A stretch of 64,000 bases of DNA from assembly GCA_963712955.1 (NCBI GenBank), contig CAVQKF010000021.1:180855-244854 (forward strand), in the 5' to 3' direction. A program made the position numbers and the translations under genes. The stretch's first letter is position 1. The number at the start of each line of letters is the position of its first letter. Shown here one piece after another: positions 8,269-16,722 of this stretch. The notes beneath the pieces were generated by a model. That model saw only the letters and a program-made list of their open reading frames with translations. It searched no databases and was not told where the DNA came from. This DNA is from DATFVJ01 sp963712955 (GTDB lineage Bacteria; Actinomycetota; Actinomycetes; Streptosporangiales; Streptosporangiaceae).

Positions 8269-9826
8269 TGCGCGTGCCTGGGTGCGCGCGCTTTGCCATA
8301 ATGTCCTCCCACTTCAGATGTTGCCACGTTATCCGATCTGGTCTGGCTGGCCGCGCAGAGCGTGTCGGCCGTGCCGATTTTGCCTCCGGCCCCGATTCTG
8401 CTGGCTGTGCAGCGTTTGCCGGCCACGTCGGCCTGACCGTCGGCCTGACCGGCTGCGAGGATTCGGTTGTCCGGGCCGACTGGGCAGAAGCTGGCTGGGG
8501 CGGTAGCGCAGGCTTGGGCGGGTCCGTATATCCCGGCATCCATTTGAGCACTTCGGCCCGGAACGGCCCTTCGCATTCGAGCTGGCAGAGCACGCCCACG
8601 CCAGCCGTCGATACCCGGTGGATAAGTACGTAAGAAGGCGGCAGGTTGAGCCGCCGCACAACGCTGGATGAACGCCTGTCCAATACCCGCATCGCCTCAG
8701 CGCGCAGCCATTCGCGGCTGAACTTGAACGACTCCACCTTGGACGGCTCGGCGAGCGGTGCCAGGAAGGCGCGCAGCGCCGCCAGGTCAATGCTGACGCC
8801 TTCCCGGAGAAAGCCGTGCGACCGGAGCTCGTCCTCGACCTCTTCGAGGTCACCGTCTTCGTGCATGAGCCGCAGCAGCTTGCCGAAAAAGGACGGAAAG
8901 CCGTCCGGCAGCCGGTCGACAGCGCCGAAGTCGAGCACGCCAAGCCGCCCATCGGCGAGCAGGCGGAAATTGCCTGGGTGCGGGTCCGCGTGCAACAGGC
9001 TAGCCCGCGCAGGACCCGAGAATAGGAAACGGACAATCATGACGCCGGCCCGGTCCCGCTCAGCGGTCGTGCCGTCGGCGATGATCCTGGCGAGCGGGGT
9101 GCCGTCCATCCATTCGCTGACGAGCACATGGTCGGTGACGGCGACCACATGCGGTACGGAAACGTCTGGGTCGCCCGCATAGGCGACGGCGAAGGCTTCC
9201 TGGGAGGTAGCTTCCAGCCGGTAATCGAGTTCCTCGGCCACCCTGGCCCGCAGCTCGGCAAGCAGCGGCTTGGCGTCCAGGCCAGGCATGAGCACGCTGA
9301 AAAGCCGGGCAACGCGGCTCAGCTGGTTAAAATCGCTGATCAGCGCCCTTCCCACGCCCGGGTACTGGATCTTGACCGCGACCTGGCGCCCGTCGTGCCA
9401 GACGCCCCGGTGCACCTGGCCGATAGAGGCCGCGGCCGTCGGCCGGTCGTCGAACTCCGCGAAGCTGGCCCGCCACTCCTCGCCCATGTCGCCCGCGAGC
9501 ACCTTGTGAATAGTCCGGGCAGGCAACGGCTGCGCGGACTCCTGCAGCCTGGCCAGGGTAGTCCGGTACGGGCCGGCGATCTCCGGGGGCAGCGCGGCCT
9601 CGAATATGGATAATGCCTGCCCGAGCTTCATCGCGCCGCCCTTGAGCTCGCCAAGGACCCTGAAGATCTGCTCTGCTGTCCGCTGCTGAATTTCCTGGGC
9701 CACAAGCTCAGCTGGCCGGCCGCCCAGGCGCTTGCCGGTTCCCAGCGCGGTCCGGCCAGCGAGCCCGGCCGGCAGCGTGGCCAGTTTCGCCGTGCGGGTG
9801 ACAGCACCGCGGGACAGATCGTTCAT
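8102..9826 (-). CDS. ABC1/UbiB-type atypical kinase with over-extended C-terminus
   Basis: 574 aa from ATG 9826 (AATGGAG just upstream). The ABC1 family signature KxGQ (GGAMKLGQALS) is followed by AAASIGQVHRG, VAVKIQYPG (nucleotide-binding Lys), EELDYRLEA, HADPHPGNF and LDFGAV. These kinase-like proteins bind ATP and are linked to quinone or lipid metabolism. The family usually ends near the LKWMPGYTDP stretch (about residue 430). Here a Pro/Ser/Arg-rich tail follows and the frame continues 167 bp into the Hsp20 gene. The original stop may have been lost by frameshift. Confidence 0.85.
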   Translation of the reverse strand: MNDLSRGAVTRTAKLATLPAGLAGRTALGTGKRLGGRPAELVAQEIQQRTAEQIFRVLGELKGGAMKLGQALSIFEAALPPEIAGPYRTTLARLQESAQPLPARTIHKVLAGDMGEEWRASFAEFDDRPTAAASIGQVHRGVWHDGRQVAVKIQYPGVGRALISDFNQLSRVARLFSVLMPGLDAKPLLAELRARVAEELDYRLEATSQEAFAVAYAGDPDVSVPHVVAVTDHVLVSEWMDGTPLARIIADGTTAERDRAGVMIVRFLFSGPARASLLHADPHPGNFRLLADGRLGVLDFGAVDRLPDGFPSFFGKLLRLMHEDGDLEEVEDELRSHGFLREGVSIDLAALRAFLAPLAEPSKVESFKFSREWLRAEAMRVLDRRSSSVVRRLNLPPSYVLIHRVSTAGVGVLCQLECEGPFRAEVLKWMPGYTDPPKPALPPQPASAQSARTTESSQPVRPTVRPTWPANAAQPAESGPEAKSARPTRSARPARPDRITWQHLKWEDIMAKRAHPGTRSVPGHVPGPGRLARVAVEGPAAVYGGPDVPGRGSGPGQPLRDPGRASRPGPGEGH

Positions 9827-10272
9827 GATCTCCATTCTCCACTACGCGAGGGCGCGCCGGCCACATGCGCACATGCGCAGTCCGGTTCGGCAGCCAGGTA
9901 CGGCGGCGGCGCCACTGCCCAGCAGGCAGCACGAGTTCCAGCGTTCCCTTGATCACGGCACGTTTTCCGCACATGCATGTTGACAGGGCGTTGAGAATGG
10001 CTTGGCCCTTACTCCAATCTGCGCTTTAGGCCGGAAACGCCATTCATGATTTCAGCGCGGGCGCCAGCGTTTCCAGTGTGCCGTGGCTGTGGCCCAGGTG
10101 TCAGCAGTTTCCCTCGTTGGTCCATAGCACCCGATGCCGAGAGCGGCCCAGAGGAACACGCCCGCCGCTGCCGCGAATTAGCCGAGGATCAGCCCGGCCA
10201 GGGCCAGCCCCCCGATCCAGCGTCAGGCGCCGCTTTCGGCCATCTTCTGCTGTGCGTCGGCGATCGCGTCCT
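9827..10272. other. intergenic stretch, mostly no gene seen
   Basis: About 445 bp between the ABC1 start and the truncated sulfatase frame. In the leftward direction, a frame next to the sulfatase tail (about 10220-10320) can be read as a short helical peptide ending MAESGA-stop, possibly the true end of the sequence fused to the sulfatase fragment. The remainder (9840-10200) shows nothing recognisable. The ABC1 promoter should lie here. Confidence 0.4.
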
Positions 10273-11304
10273 TCAGGGCCTGCACGTGGTGGCCCTCTGC
10301 CTCGCAGACGACTTTTTGATGGCGCGGGTCACGGCGGGTTCGACTTTGGCGGCCGCCGAGTGCGGGTAGGCGACGATCAGGCCGGCGCCGCCGACCGGGA
10401 TGGTGGCCCCGGCCTGCTCCTCCAGTTTGCTGGCGGTCTTGCGGCCCCAGATCCAGATGATCAGCGTGTTGTCCAGCTCGCCCAGCTCGGCGATCGCGTC
10501 GATGACCCGGCCGACGTTGTAGTCGGCGTTCTCCGAGTACCCGGCGTAGACCTCCATCTGGCGGGCGTAGTAGGCCTTCAGCTTGCCCGGGACCTCGTCC
10601 CAGGCGGGGAAGGCCTCGTCCCGCGCCGTCAGCTCCGCGTCCGGCGGGATCACCCCCAGTTCCTTCTGCCGGGCGAAGACCTCCTCGCGCAGCCGGTCCC
10701 AGCCCTGGTCGAACTTGCCCTGGTACTTATCCGCCCATTCCGGGGCCACATGGTGCGGGGCATGGCTGCACCCGGTGGAGAAGTAGACGAAGAACGGCTT
10801 GCGGGCGTCTCGGGCCCGGACCCCGTGCAGCCACTTGATGGTCTTATCGGCCATGGCATCGGGCAGGTAGTACGGGTTCTGTTTGTCATAGAAGCCGTCC
10901 GGGGTGCCGATGATCTTCTGGTTCTCGGCCAGGCAGGGGTCCCACTGGCCCGCGTCACCGCCCAGGAAGCCGTAGAAGTAGTCAAAGCCCCACCCGTTCG
11001 GCCACCGCCCGAACGGCCCGGCCGGGCCCTGCTGGCCATCGGGGGTCAGATGCCACTTGCCGAACGCCGCGGTGCTGTACCCGTTGTCCGCCAGCACCCT
11101 CGGCCACGGCGTGCAATCACCCGGAACCATCGCCGTGTAACCCGGGAAGCCGCTCGAGAACTCACCCACCGAGCCGAAACCGACCGCATGGTTGTTCCGC
11201 CCGGTCAGCAGCGCCGCCCGGGTCGGCGAGCACAGCGCGGTGACATGGAACCGGTTGTAGCGCAACCCCCCCTCAGCCATCCGCGAGTAGTTCGGGGTGT
11301 GCAC
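10273..11304 (-). pseudogene. arylsulfatase fragment, truncated at both ends
   Basis: 343 aa open frame. It begins in the middle of the sulfatase fold (HTPNYSRMAEGGLRYNRFH) and keeps the formylglycine-site motif CSPTR-AALLTGR, the FGKWHL box, and HAPHHVAPEW, then runs to DNTLIIWIWG. In family members the next residues form the metal-binding Asp-Asn-Gly; here they are replaced by unrelated sequence (RKTASKLEEQAG). The N-terminal metal-binding Asp pair and several hundred C-terminal residues are absent, as full proteins are about 750-800 aa. Non-functional. Confidence 0.85.
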
Positions 11305-11505
11305 CCACCGGCGCCGCGGTCAGCCTGCAGGCACGCCACCATGAGCAGCCAGGACCTGAAAGCGAACACATCCATGACAGGACGAGGATCGCCCGCAAGC
11401 GCGCGGCCGTCATCACCCGCCACGGACGATCCGGCATGAAGGCAACCTGCCGCCGCAGGCGCTCAGGGACGCTCGGCCGATGGAATCCATGCAGCGCGCT
11501 GCCTG

Positions 11506-11673
11506 GCAGCCCCGGCACGGCGAGTCGCATCGATCCTCGGCCACGAAGGAGCCCGCACAAGGGAGAAGGTCTACATCCACGGCCAGGAGATCATCGACAT
11601 GACCGGAGGCGAATTCGGGGCCTACGGTAACCAAGTGGTAACCAGACCGCCGAAGGGAGCTGACAGCTCATGA
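11506..11673 (+). pseudogene. C-terminal remnant of a tyrosine integrase
   Basis: A rightward frame ending at TGA 11671-11673 reads RRVASILGHEGARTREKVYI and then HGQEIIDM. The L-G-H box followed 12-13 residues later by V-Y-I-H is the His and nucleophile-Tyr end of tyrosine recombinases. The upstream catalytic Arg and H-x-x-R boxes are not in this frame. The stop lies about 30 bp from a tRNA 3'-end sequence, the normal position of an integrase gene relative to attP. Confidence 0.5.
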
Positions 11674-12566
11674 CCCGCATACCCGCCGACCTGCGGAAAG
11701 TAGGTGGAGCTACGGGAATTCGAACCCCGGACGCCCTCCGTGCCATCGCAGGGCTGCTAATCTGCCCCGTCTGCGGCGGCGAACTGCGAACCGCGAACCG
11801 CTCCCTGCGGTGTGGACTGCGCCATACCTTCGACCGGGCCCGCCAGGGCTACGTGAACCTGCTGCCGGGTGACGCTAACTTGGGCACAGCCGACACGGCG
11901 GACATGGTCCGGGCGCGCGAGGAGTTCTTGCGCGCCGGCCACTACGCACCGCTTGCCGCGTCGCTCGCCGCCCGCGCACACCGGCTCTGCGCAGGCGGGC
12001 TTGTCGTGGACGCTGGCGCCGGCACCGGCTACTACCTGCGGGCGGTGCTCGACCGTCTGCCTGACGCAGTCGGGCTTGCCGTGGATGTCTCCAAGTTCGC
12101 GCTCCGCCGGGCGGCCCGGGCCCACCCGCGCGCGGGCGCGATCGCATGGGACATCTGGCGGCCCCTGCCCATCCGGCCGCACACGGCCGCGCTCGTGCTG
12201 AACGTGTTCGCGCCGCGCAACGGCGCGCAGTTCCACCGGGTCCTGCGGCGCGACGGCGCGCTGCTTGTGGTCACCGCCACCAGCCGGCATCTCGACACGC
12301 TCGTGCCCGCGCTTGGGCTGCTGACCGTCGACACGGACAAGGACGCGCGGTTGGCGCGCTCGCTGTCCCCGCACTTCACGCTGAGCCGGCGCGAGGAGCA
12401 CACGTTCCAGTTCCAGCTATCGGGCACGCAGGTCGAGATGCTGGCGCGGATGGGGCCGAGCGGGCGCCACCTGCGGCCGGACGAGGTGAGGCAGCGGGCC
12501 GCGGCTCTCGGCGAGCCTGTCCACGTGACCGGATCATTCGCGCTGCTGACCTACCGGCCGCGCTGA
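11670..12566 (+). CDS. RlmA-type 23S rRNA (guanine-N1) methyltransferase
   Basis: 298 aa from ATG 11670 (GGGAG about ten bases upstream). The N-terminal zinc site is CPVCGGEL then LRC-x3-H, followed by the family signature FDRARQGYVNLL. The SAM-binding motif is VVDAGAGTGYYL. RlmAI/II enzymes methylate G745 or G748 of 23S rRNA; some (TlrB) give macrolide resistance. The first 20 or so codons are translated from the tRNA-like fragment and integrase stop region. The natural start was probably replaced by the integration event, and I cannot identify another start nearer the CPVC box. Confidence 0.8.
   Translation: MTRIPADLRKVGGATGIRTPDALRAIAGLLICPVCGGELRTANRSLRCGLRHTFDRARQGYVNLLPGDANLGTADTADMVRAREEFLRAGHYAPLAASLAARAHRLCAGGLVVDAGAGTGYYLRAVLDRLPDAVGLAVDVSKFALRRAARAHPRAGAIAWDIWRPLPIRPHTAALVLNVFAPRNGAQFHRVLRRDGALLVVTATSRHLDTLVPALGLLTVDTDKDARLARSLSPHFTLSRREEHTFQFQLSGTQVEMLARMGPSGRHLRPDEVRQRAAALGEPVHVTGSFALLTYRPR
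11704..11735 (-). other. tRNA 3'-end fragment (candidate att site)
   Basis: Read on the minus strand, 11729-11713 gives a T-arm with a 5-bp stem around loop TTCGAAT, followed by a 7-base acceptor strand TAGCTCC and discriminator A. The region to the right does not form a regular anticodon arm, and no pairing 5' acceptor was found, so only the 3' part of a tRNA is present. Translated on the plus strand it gives the familiar ATGIRTPD peptide. Integrative elements leave such 3' copies at one end. Confidence 0.6.
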
Positions 12567-12600
12567 CATCGCGGCATGGCTGACTCAGGCGCGACCCGGC

Positions 12601-12810
12601 CTACCCGCCTGATTCGTACTTGAACGAGACCTGAAGCTTGATGCGGTACTTGATCGCACCGCCCTCGTCAAGTTGGATGTCCTGCTTGACCACCTCACCG
12701 ATCCGCAGGTCGCGGATCGACGCGCTCGCTGTCCGCACTGCCTCCGCGGCGGCTTCCTCCCACGAGACTCTGCTCGTACCGATGATGTCGATCACTCTGT
12801 ACACGCTCAT
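12601..12810 (-). CDS. dodecin family flavin-binding protein
   Basis: 69 aa from ATG 12810 (the open frame extends five codons further). The dodecin pattern is clear: VYRVIDIIGTS, SWEEAAAEAV, then I-x-DLR-x-GEVV-x-QD and YRIKLQVSFKYE. Dodecins are dodecameric hollow spheres that store or buffer flavins or coenzyme A in the cytoplasm. Monocistronic by spacing. Confidence 0.9.
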   Translation of the reverse strand: MSVYRVIDIIGTSRVSWEEAAAEAVRTASASIRDLRIGEVVKQDIQLDEGGAIKYRIKLQVSFKYESGG

Positions 12811-12979
12811 CCGCGCCCCCAACACGTCGCCACTATGCCTGGCCAGGTCCTACCCATCAGTGGCAGGTCTATGTGGCCCGCGAGCTACCCCAATCGGCCG
12901 GTCGCGGCCGCCGCGGTATTCTCGCTGCCGGCGAGTTGACGGCTGCCGCGAGCTCCGGCTAGCCGCGAAATCCGGTGCG

Positions 12980-13110
12980 GAGAAGTGGGCCGATGTGTTC
13001 TCCCGCAGGTGGTTGCTGACGATCGCGCCCGCCCTGACCGGGGCGGGATACGCGCTGTGGACCTTCTTCCCGTCCTATCCGTGTTTCGCGCTCGGTCATG
13101 ACGAACGGGC
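12980..13110 (+). pseudogene. MFS transporter fragment
   Basis: About 40 codons in one frame read KWADVFSRRWLLTIAPALTG then AGYALWTFFPSYPCFALG. This matches the loop 2-3 region and third helix of major facilitator proteins. Neither side continues as a transporter. Probably a short relic. Confidence 0.35.
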
Positions 13111-13337
13111 AAGGACGGGCCGGATAACCCCGGGCCCGGGGCGCTTGGCGCTACGCCGTTAGCAGCAGGGTCTTCCCGACCGCCCACGCGTCGTCTGCCG
13201 CCAGGGCGGCCTCCGCCGCGTGTGGCGGCCAGGCAAGGAGCGGGAACGGGCTGTCAGGGATGGCAGGGGATACTGGACGATGCCCAAGCGGTCTGGCCGC
13301 GCGGCCGGCTCGGCGCCTGCCGCGCGGCCAGGTCCGC

Positions 13338-13541
13338 TCAGAGCGGGCGGACCTGCTCGGCCTGCGGGCCTTTGGCGCCCTGGCCGGCGGTGAACTCGAC
13401 CCGCTGATTCTCCTGGAGACTGCGGAAGCCCTCCACCTCTATGGCGGAGTGGTGAACGAAGACGTCGGCGGTGCCGTCGTCGGGCGCGATGAAGCCATAA
13501 CCCTTGTCGGCGTTGAACCACTTCACGGTGCCCTGAGCCAT
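13338..13541 (-). CDS. cold-shock domain protein (CspA family)
   Basis: 67 aa from ATG 13541, with AGGAG six bases upstream. RNP1 (KGYGFIAPDD) and RNP2 (VFVHHSAI) RNA-binding motifs are intact, with QGTVKWFNADKG at the start. Single-stranded RNA/DNA chaperone of normal length. The 200 bp upstream (to about 13745) has no gene and would hold its promoter and leader. Confidence 0.95.
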   Translation of the reverse strand: MAQGTVKWFNADKGYGFIAPDDGTADVFVHHSAIEVEGFRSLQENQRVEFTAGQGAKGPQAEQVRPL

Positions 13542-13746
13542 GTTTTCTCCTGTTGGGACCATCTTCGGGGTCCACGGGCGTGTGCCCCGGGTTGCTGCGA
13601 CCCGTGAGTCCTTCCAAGGCGGGGCTCTGGGACATCAGGACGCCCGCTGTCAGAATTTCGCAGGCGCTGTCACACGTGCACGAACTTCGACTGCAACCGA
13701 GACCATCTAACACCATCGCGCGGCCGCCTGTTCCAACTCCCCGTAG

Positions 13747-14847
13747 TTAGCGCGCATCTTTCTGCCGCGCACTGTGGGCATCGCGGTGCCAATCACCACA
13801 TTCAGGACCGAGTCTGAGGCGCGCTGAATCGGTCACCGGTGCATACCGCGGGGAATAGAACTCCCCGTTGCGCAGAACATACTGGACGAACAGCCGGGCC
13901 GGTTCGGGCAGCCGTCCCTCACGTGAGACGAGGCGCCAGTCGCGCCGCAGCGGCGTCGCGGGCGTAGGGAGTTCCACGAGCCCACCGCTGCCGAGTTCGC
14001 GCGCGACGGCGTCGCGCGAGATCAGGGTGACGCCGAGGCCGGCCGCGACCGATTCGCAAACCGCCACGTTCGAGCCGACGGTCAGGGTGCTTGGCGTCAG
14101 CTCCAGCTCATCAAGGAAGCTCTCCGTGGTCGCGCGCGTACCCGAGCCGTGCTCGCGAAGCAGCCATGTCTGCCGCGCAAGCCACGGCAGGACCTGCGGC
14201 GCTTCCTCGGTGGGGTCATCAGGCCCGCGGGGGGATCCCGGGCCACCGGGGTCTGGGGTATCCCCAGATGGCTCCGTGACCCCCCGGGGAAACTCCGTGA
14301 CCCCCCGGGGAAACACAGACTCAATGGCTCCCGCGGGGCACACCACAATGAGCGGGTTGGGCCGTACCGCGTGCGCGACCATGCCCGGGCGCCCTGGCCC
14401 CTGCGGGGGCCTGCCGCCGAGCACGAGGTCAACCTCGTGGTCGGCCACCAGGCTCCACACCCGCTCCCGATTGCCCACGTCGAGCAGGAGGCCAATCCCT
14501 GGGTAGCTGCGCCTGAAGGCGGCAAGCAGGCGTGGCAGCAACTGCTCGCCCGCGGTGGTGACGGCCGCGATACGCAACCGCCCCCCTTCCTCCTCACCCA
14601 CCGCCGCGGTATGGGCCTCATCGAGGAGGCCGAGCACACCCCGCACGTAACTGGCGTAGACCTCGCCCGCACCGGTGAGCCTGAGCCCGCGCCCGTCCCT
14701 GCTCACCAGCGTCAGCGCGAGATCCTTCTGCAAGGCCGCCAGGCACGACGACACAGCCGACTGGGTGACGACGAGGCGCTCCGCGGCCGCCCTGATCGAG
14801 CCGGTCTCGGCCACCGCGAGGAAGGTGCGCAGCTGTGTCAGGGTCAT
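13747..14847 (-). CDS. cbbR: LysR-type regulator, probable CbbR
   Basis: 366 aa from ATG 14847 (nine codons shorter than the maximal frame). The winged HTH is MTLTQLRTFLAVAETGSIRA then RLVVTQSAVSSCLAALQKDL. The substrate-binding domain follows, with VGSNVAVCESVAAGLGVTLI near the end. It lies next to phosphoribulokinase on the same strand and close to RuBisCO genes, so it probably controls the CBB operons in response to a metabolite. Unusual: a 35-45-residue Pro/Gly-rich insertion with a repeated FPRGVTE lies in the effector-binding domain. The cbbR symbol rests on context. Confidence 0.8.
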   Translation of the reverse strand: MTLTQLRTFLAVAETGSIRAAAERLVVTQSAVSSCLAALQKDLALTLVSRDGRGLRLTGAGEVYASYVRGVLGLLDEAHTAAVGEEEGGRLRIAAVTTAGEQLLPRLLAAFRRSYPGIGLLLDVGNRERVWSLVADHEVDLVLGGRPPQGPGRPGMVAHAVRPNPLIVVCPAGAIESVFPRGVTEFPRGVTEPSGDTPDPGGPGSPRGPDDPTEEAPQVLPWLARQTWLLREHGSGTRATTESFLDELELTPSTLTVGSNVAVCESVAAGLGVTLISRDAVARELGSGGLVELPTPATPLRRDWRLVSREGRLPEPARLFVQYVLRNGEFYSPRYAPVTDSARLRLGPECGDWHRDAHSARQKDAR

Positions 14848-14942
14848 GATCAGGTACCGTATGCCGCCCGCCACCCGGGCGTGGGCACGGCTGGCCTCAC
14901 CTGAGCCGCGCCGGCGCCGGCCCTGGTCACCTGGTCACCTGG

Positions 14943-15875
14943 TCACGCCATGTCCCGCATGAGGTGGTAGAGGAGCAGCAACTGAGCCAGCCTGAGCGGC
15001 TCGCTCCGCGTGGTTTCGTCGATCATGCCGAGGCAGTCGGGCAGCGACTGCTCCACGCCAAGACCATCCCAGATCGCCTTGGCGAGCACCTCGGCCTCGC
15101 CCTCTGGCGCGTGCCCGTGGATGTGCAGCGCGTCCGCCGGGCTTCCGTCCACGTCCCGCATGAGCTTGAGGTGCGCGACGCTGGGCGGTACCTCGGCGAT
15201 CAGCTTCGCGAAGTTCGGGTGGCGGATCGTCGGGCGCAGCAGCAAGGTCGCCGACAGTGGGGTGCCCGGCGGATCGTGCCGCTCATCGATCGGCCCGAAG
15301 CTCACCGCGATGTCGGCCTCGCGCCGCTGCGGGCGGATGAACGCGGCGGATTCAGGCTCGCGGCGCCCGAGTTCGGAGAGAACCTGCTCGCGGGTGTAAC
15401 CGCGATCCCCTGTGTCGCGCCGCACCTTCCACTCCCGCCTGATGTGCTCACCCGGGTCGACGTACACGGTCACGTCGAAACAGGCCCTGGCGAGGCTGGT
15501 GTGCAACGGCAGCAGCCCTTCCGCGATCACGACGTCGCGCGGCTCAACAAGCTGCGGCCTGGTGAGCAGCCCGGTTGAATGATCGTACACAGGCTTGAGT
15601 ATCGGCTCACCCATCGCGAGAAGCTGCAGGTGCTGCTCCATAATCTGCATGTAGTTGCAGTCGGGGTGCAGCGGCGTGAAGGGCAGTCCCTTGCGCTCGG
15701 CGCGGTCGTAGCGGTGGTAGTCGTCCACGCACAGGGACGTGCTTCGCTGCGCGCCAAGCGCCTGCACCAGGCCACGGGTGAGCGTCGTCTTCCCCGCTGC
15801 GCTATCCCCCGCGATGGCAAGCATCGTCGGGCGGCGGCCGAGGGCGCGGTGAATCCGCATCAGCTTGTCGGGCAC
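14943..15875 (-). CDS. prk: phosphoribulokinase
   Basis: 310 aa from GTG 15875 (GGAG eight bases upstream). The P-loop is GDSAAGKT at residues 23-30. HPDCNYMQIMEQHLQ and VVIAEGLLPLHT follow, along with Arg/His-rich substrate-binding segments. It phosphorylates ribulose 5-phosphate to ribulose 1,5-bisphosphate, the RuBisCO substrate, using ATP. Transcribed leftward with the LysR gene downstream (about 95 bp gap); divergent from the response regulator with about 160 bp between, which should contain both promoters and a likely CbbR site. Confidence 0.93.
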   Translation of the reverse strand: MPDKLMRIHRALGRRPTMLAIAGDSAAGKTTLTRGLVQALGAQRSTSLCVDDYHRYDRAERKGLPFTPLHPDCNYMQIMEQHLQLLAMGEPILKPVYDHSTGLLTRPQLVEPRDVVIAEGLLPLHTSLARACFDVTVYVDPGEHIRREWKVRRDTGDRGYTREQVLSELGRREPESAAFIRPQRREADIAVSFGPIDERHDPPGTPLSATLLLRPTIRHPNFAKLIAEVPPSVAHLKLMRDVDGSPADALHIHGHAPEGEAEVLAKAIWDGLGVEQSLPDCLGMIDETTRSEPLRLAQLLLLYHLMRDMA

Positions 15876-16035
15876 GTACGTTCACTCCAACGTGTCCGCC
15901 CGGAGCGGCCCGCGCGCGTTGAACGACACGCGCGCCCTGATGCGGCGGCCTGAGGCTCCATACCGTGAAGCTACTCATCGGTCACTTTCGTGCGCTTCCC
16001 CCCCGAGGGGGAGGAACCAGGGGGATCCATGCGTA

Positions 16036-16722
16036 ATGATCCCGTCCGTACTCTTGGTAAATATGAACCGGTCGCCACCCCGGCTGCTCGTCGTCGACGA
16101 CCATCAGATGGTGCTCGACGGCCTGCGCGCGATGCTCGGCGCCTACAGGGACCAGGTGGAGATCGTGGGTGAAGCCGGTGAGCCTGAGGAGGCGATCGCG
16201 CTCCTCGAAGCGGAGAAGCCCGATGTCGTGCTCCTCGACATACGTCTGCGCGGTGCGAGCGGCCTTGACCTGTGCGCGGACATCCGCCGTAGGCGGCCGG
16301 AATGCAAGGTCGTGTTCTTGACCGTGTACGACGATGAGCAGTACCTGTACCAGGCGATGCGCCTCGGCGCCTCCGGGTTCTTGCTGAAGCGCGTACGCGG
16401 CGCGGAACTTGTCGGCTACCTCACCCGCATTCACCAGGGCGAGACGCTCATCGATCCCGCCCTCGCCGCGCGGGTCGCGCAGTCGGCGGCGCGCCTGCAG
16501 AGCGGTGAGTTCTGGCCGGGGGCACACCTGGGCCTGACCCAGCGCGAAAGCGAGGTGCTCGCGCTGATGGTGTCCGGGCTCTCGAACCGCGCCATCGCCG
16601 CCAGGCTGGTGGTGAGCGAGGAGACCGTCAAGACCCATGTCCGCGGGATCTACCGCAAGCTCGGCGTGAGCGACCGGGCCGGCGCGGTCGCCGCGGCCCT
16701 GCGCGAAGGGATCTTCCAATGA
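16036..16722 (+). CDS. NarL/LuxR-family response regulator
   Basis: 228 aa from ATG 16036 (ATG 16063 is an equally plausible start closer to the receiver). The receiver domain has the acidic pair in VVDDHQ, the phospho-acceptor Asp in VVLLDIRL, and Lys in FLLKRV. The C-terminal LuxR helix-turn-helix reads LTQRESEVLALMVSGLSNRA then VSEETVKTHVRGIYRKLG. It overlaps the sensor-kinase gene by ATGA, forming a two-component operon directly upstream of the RuBisCO genes. CO2-fixation genes are a plausible but unproven target. Confidence 0.9.
   Translation: MIPSVLLVNMNRSPPRLLVVDDHQMVLDGLRAMLGAYRDQVEIVGEAGEPEEAIALLEAEKPDVVLLDIRLRGASGLDLCADIRRRRPECKVVFLTVYDDEQYLYQAMRLGASGFLLKRVRGAELVGYLTRIHQGETLIDPALAARVAQSAARLQSGEFWPGAHLGLTQRESEVLALMVSGLSNRAIAARLVVSEETVKTHVRGIYRKLGVSDRAGAVAAALREGIFQ

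Noticed and set aside
10078..11439. Long plus-strand frame of 453 codons opposite the sulfatase fragment
   Set aside because: Antisense shadow of the GC-rich sulfatase frame; Arg/Pro-rich with no motifs, while the other strand has clear sulfatase motifs.
11699..11790. Complete tRNA gene on the minus strand
   Set aside because: T-arm and acceptor 3' strand are present, but no matching 5' acceptor, D-arm or regular 5+7+5 anticodon arm could be found.
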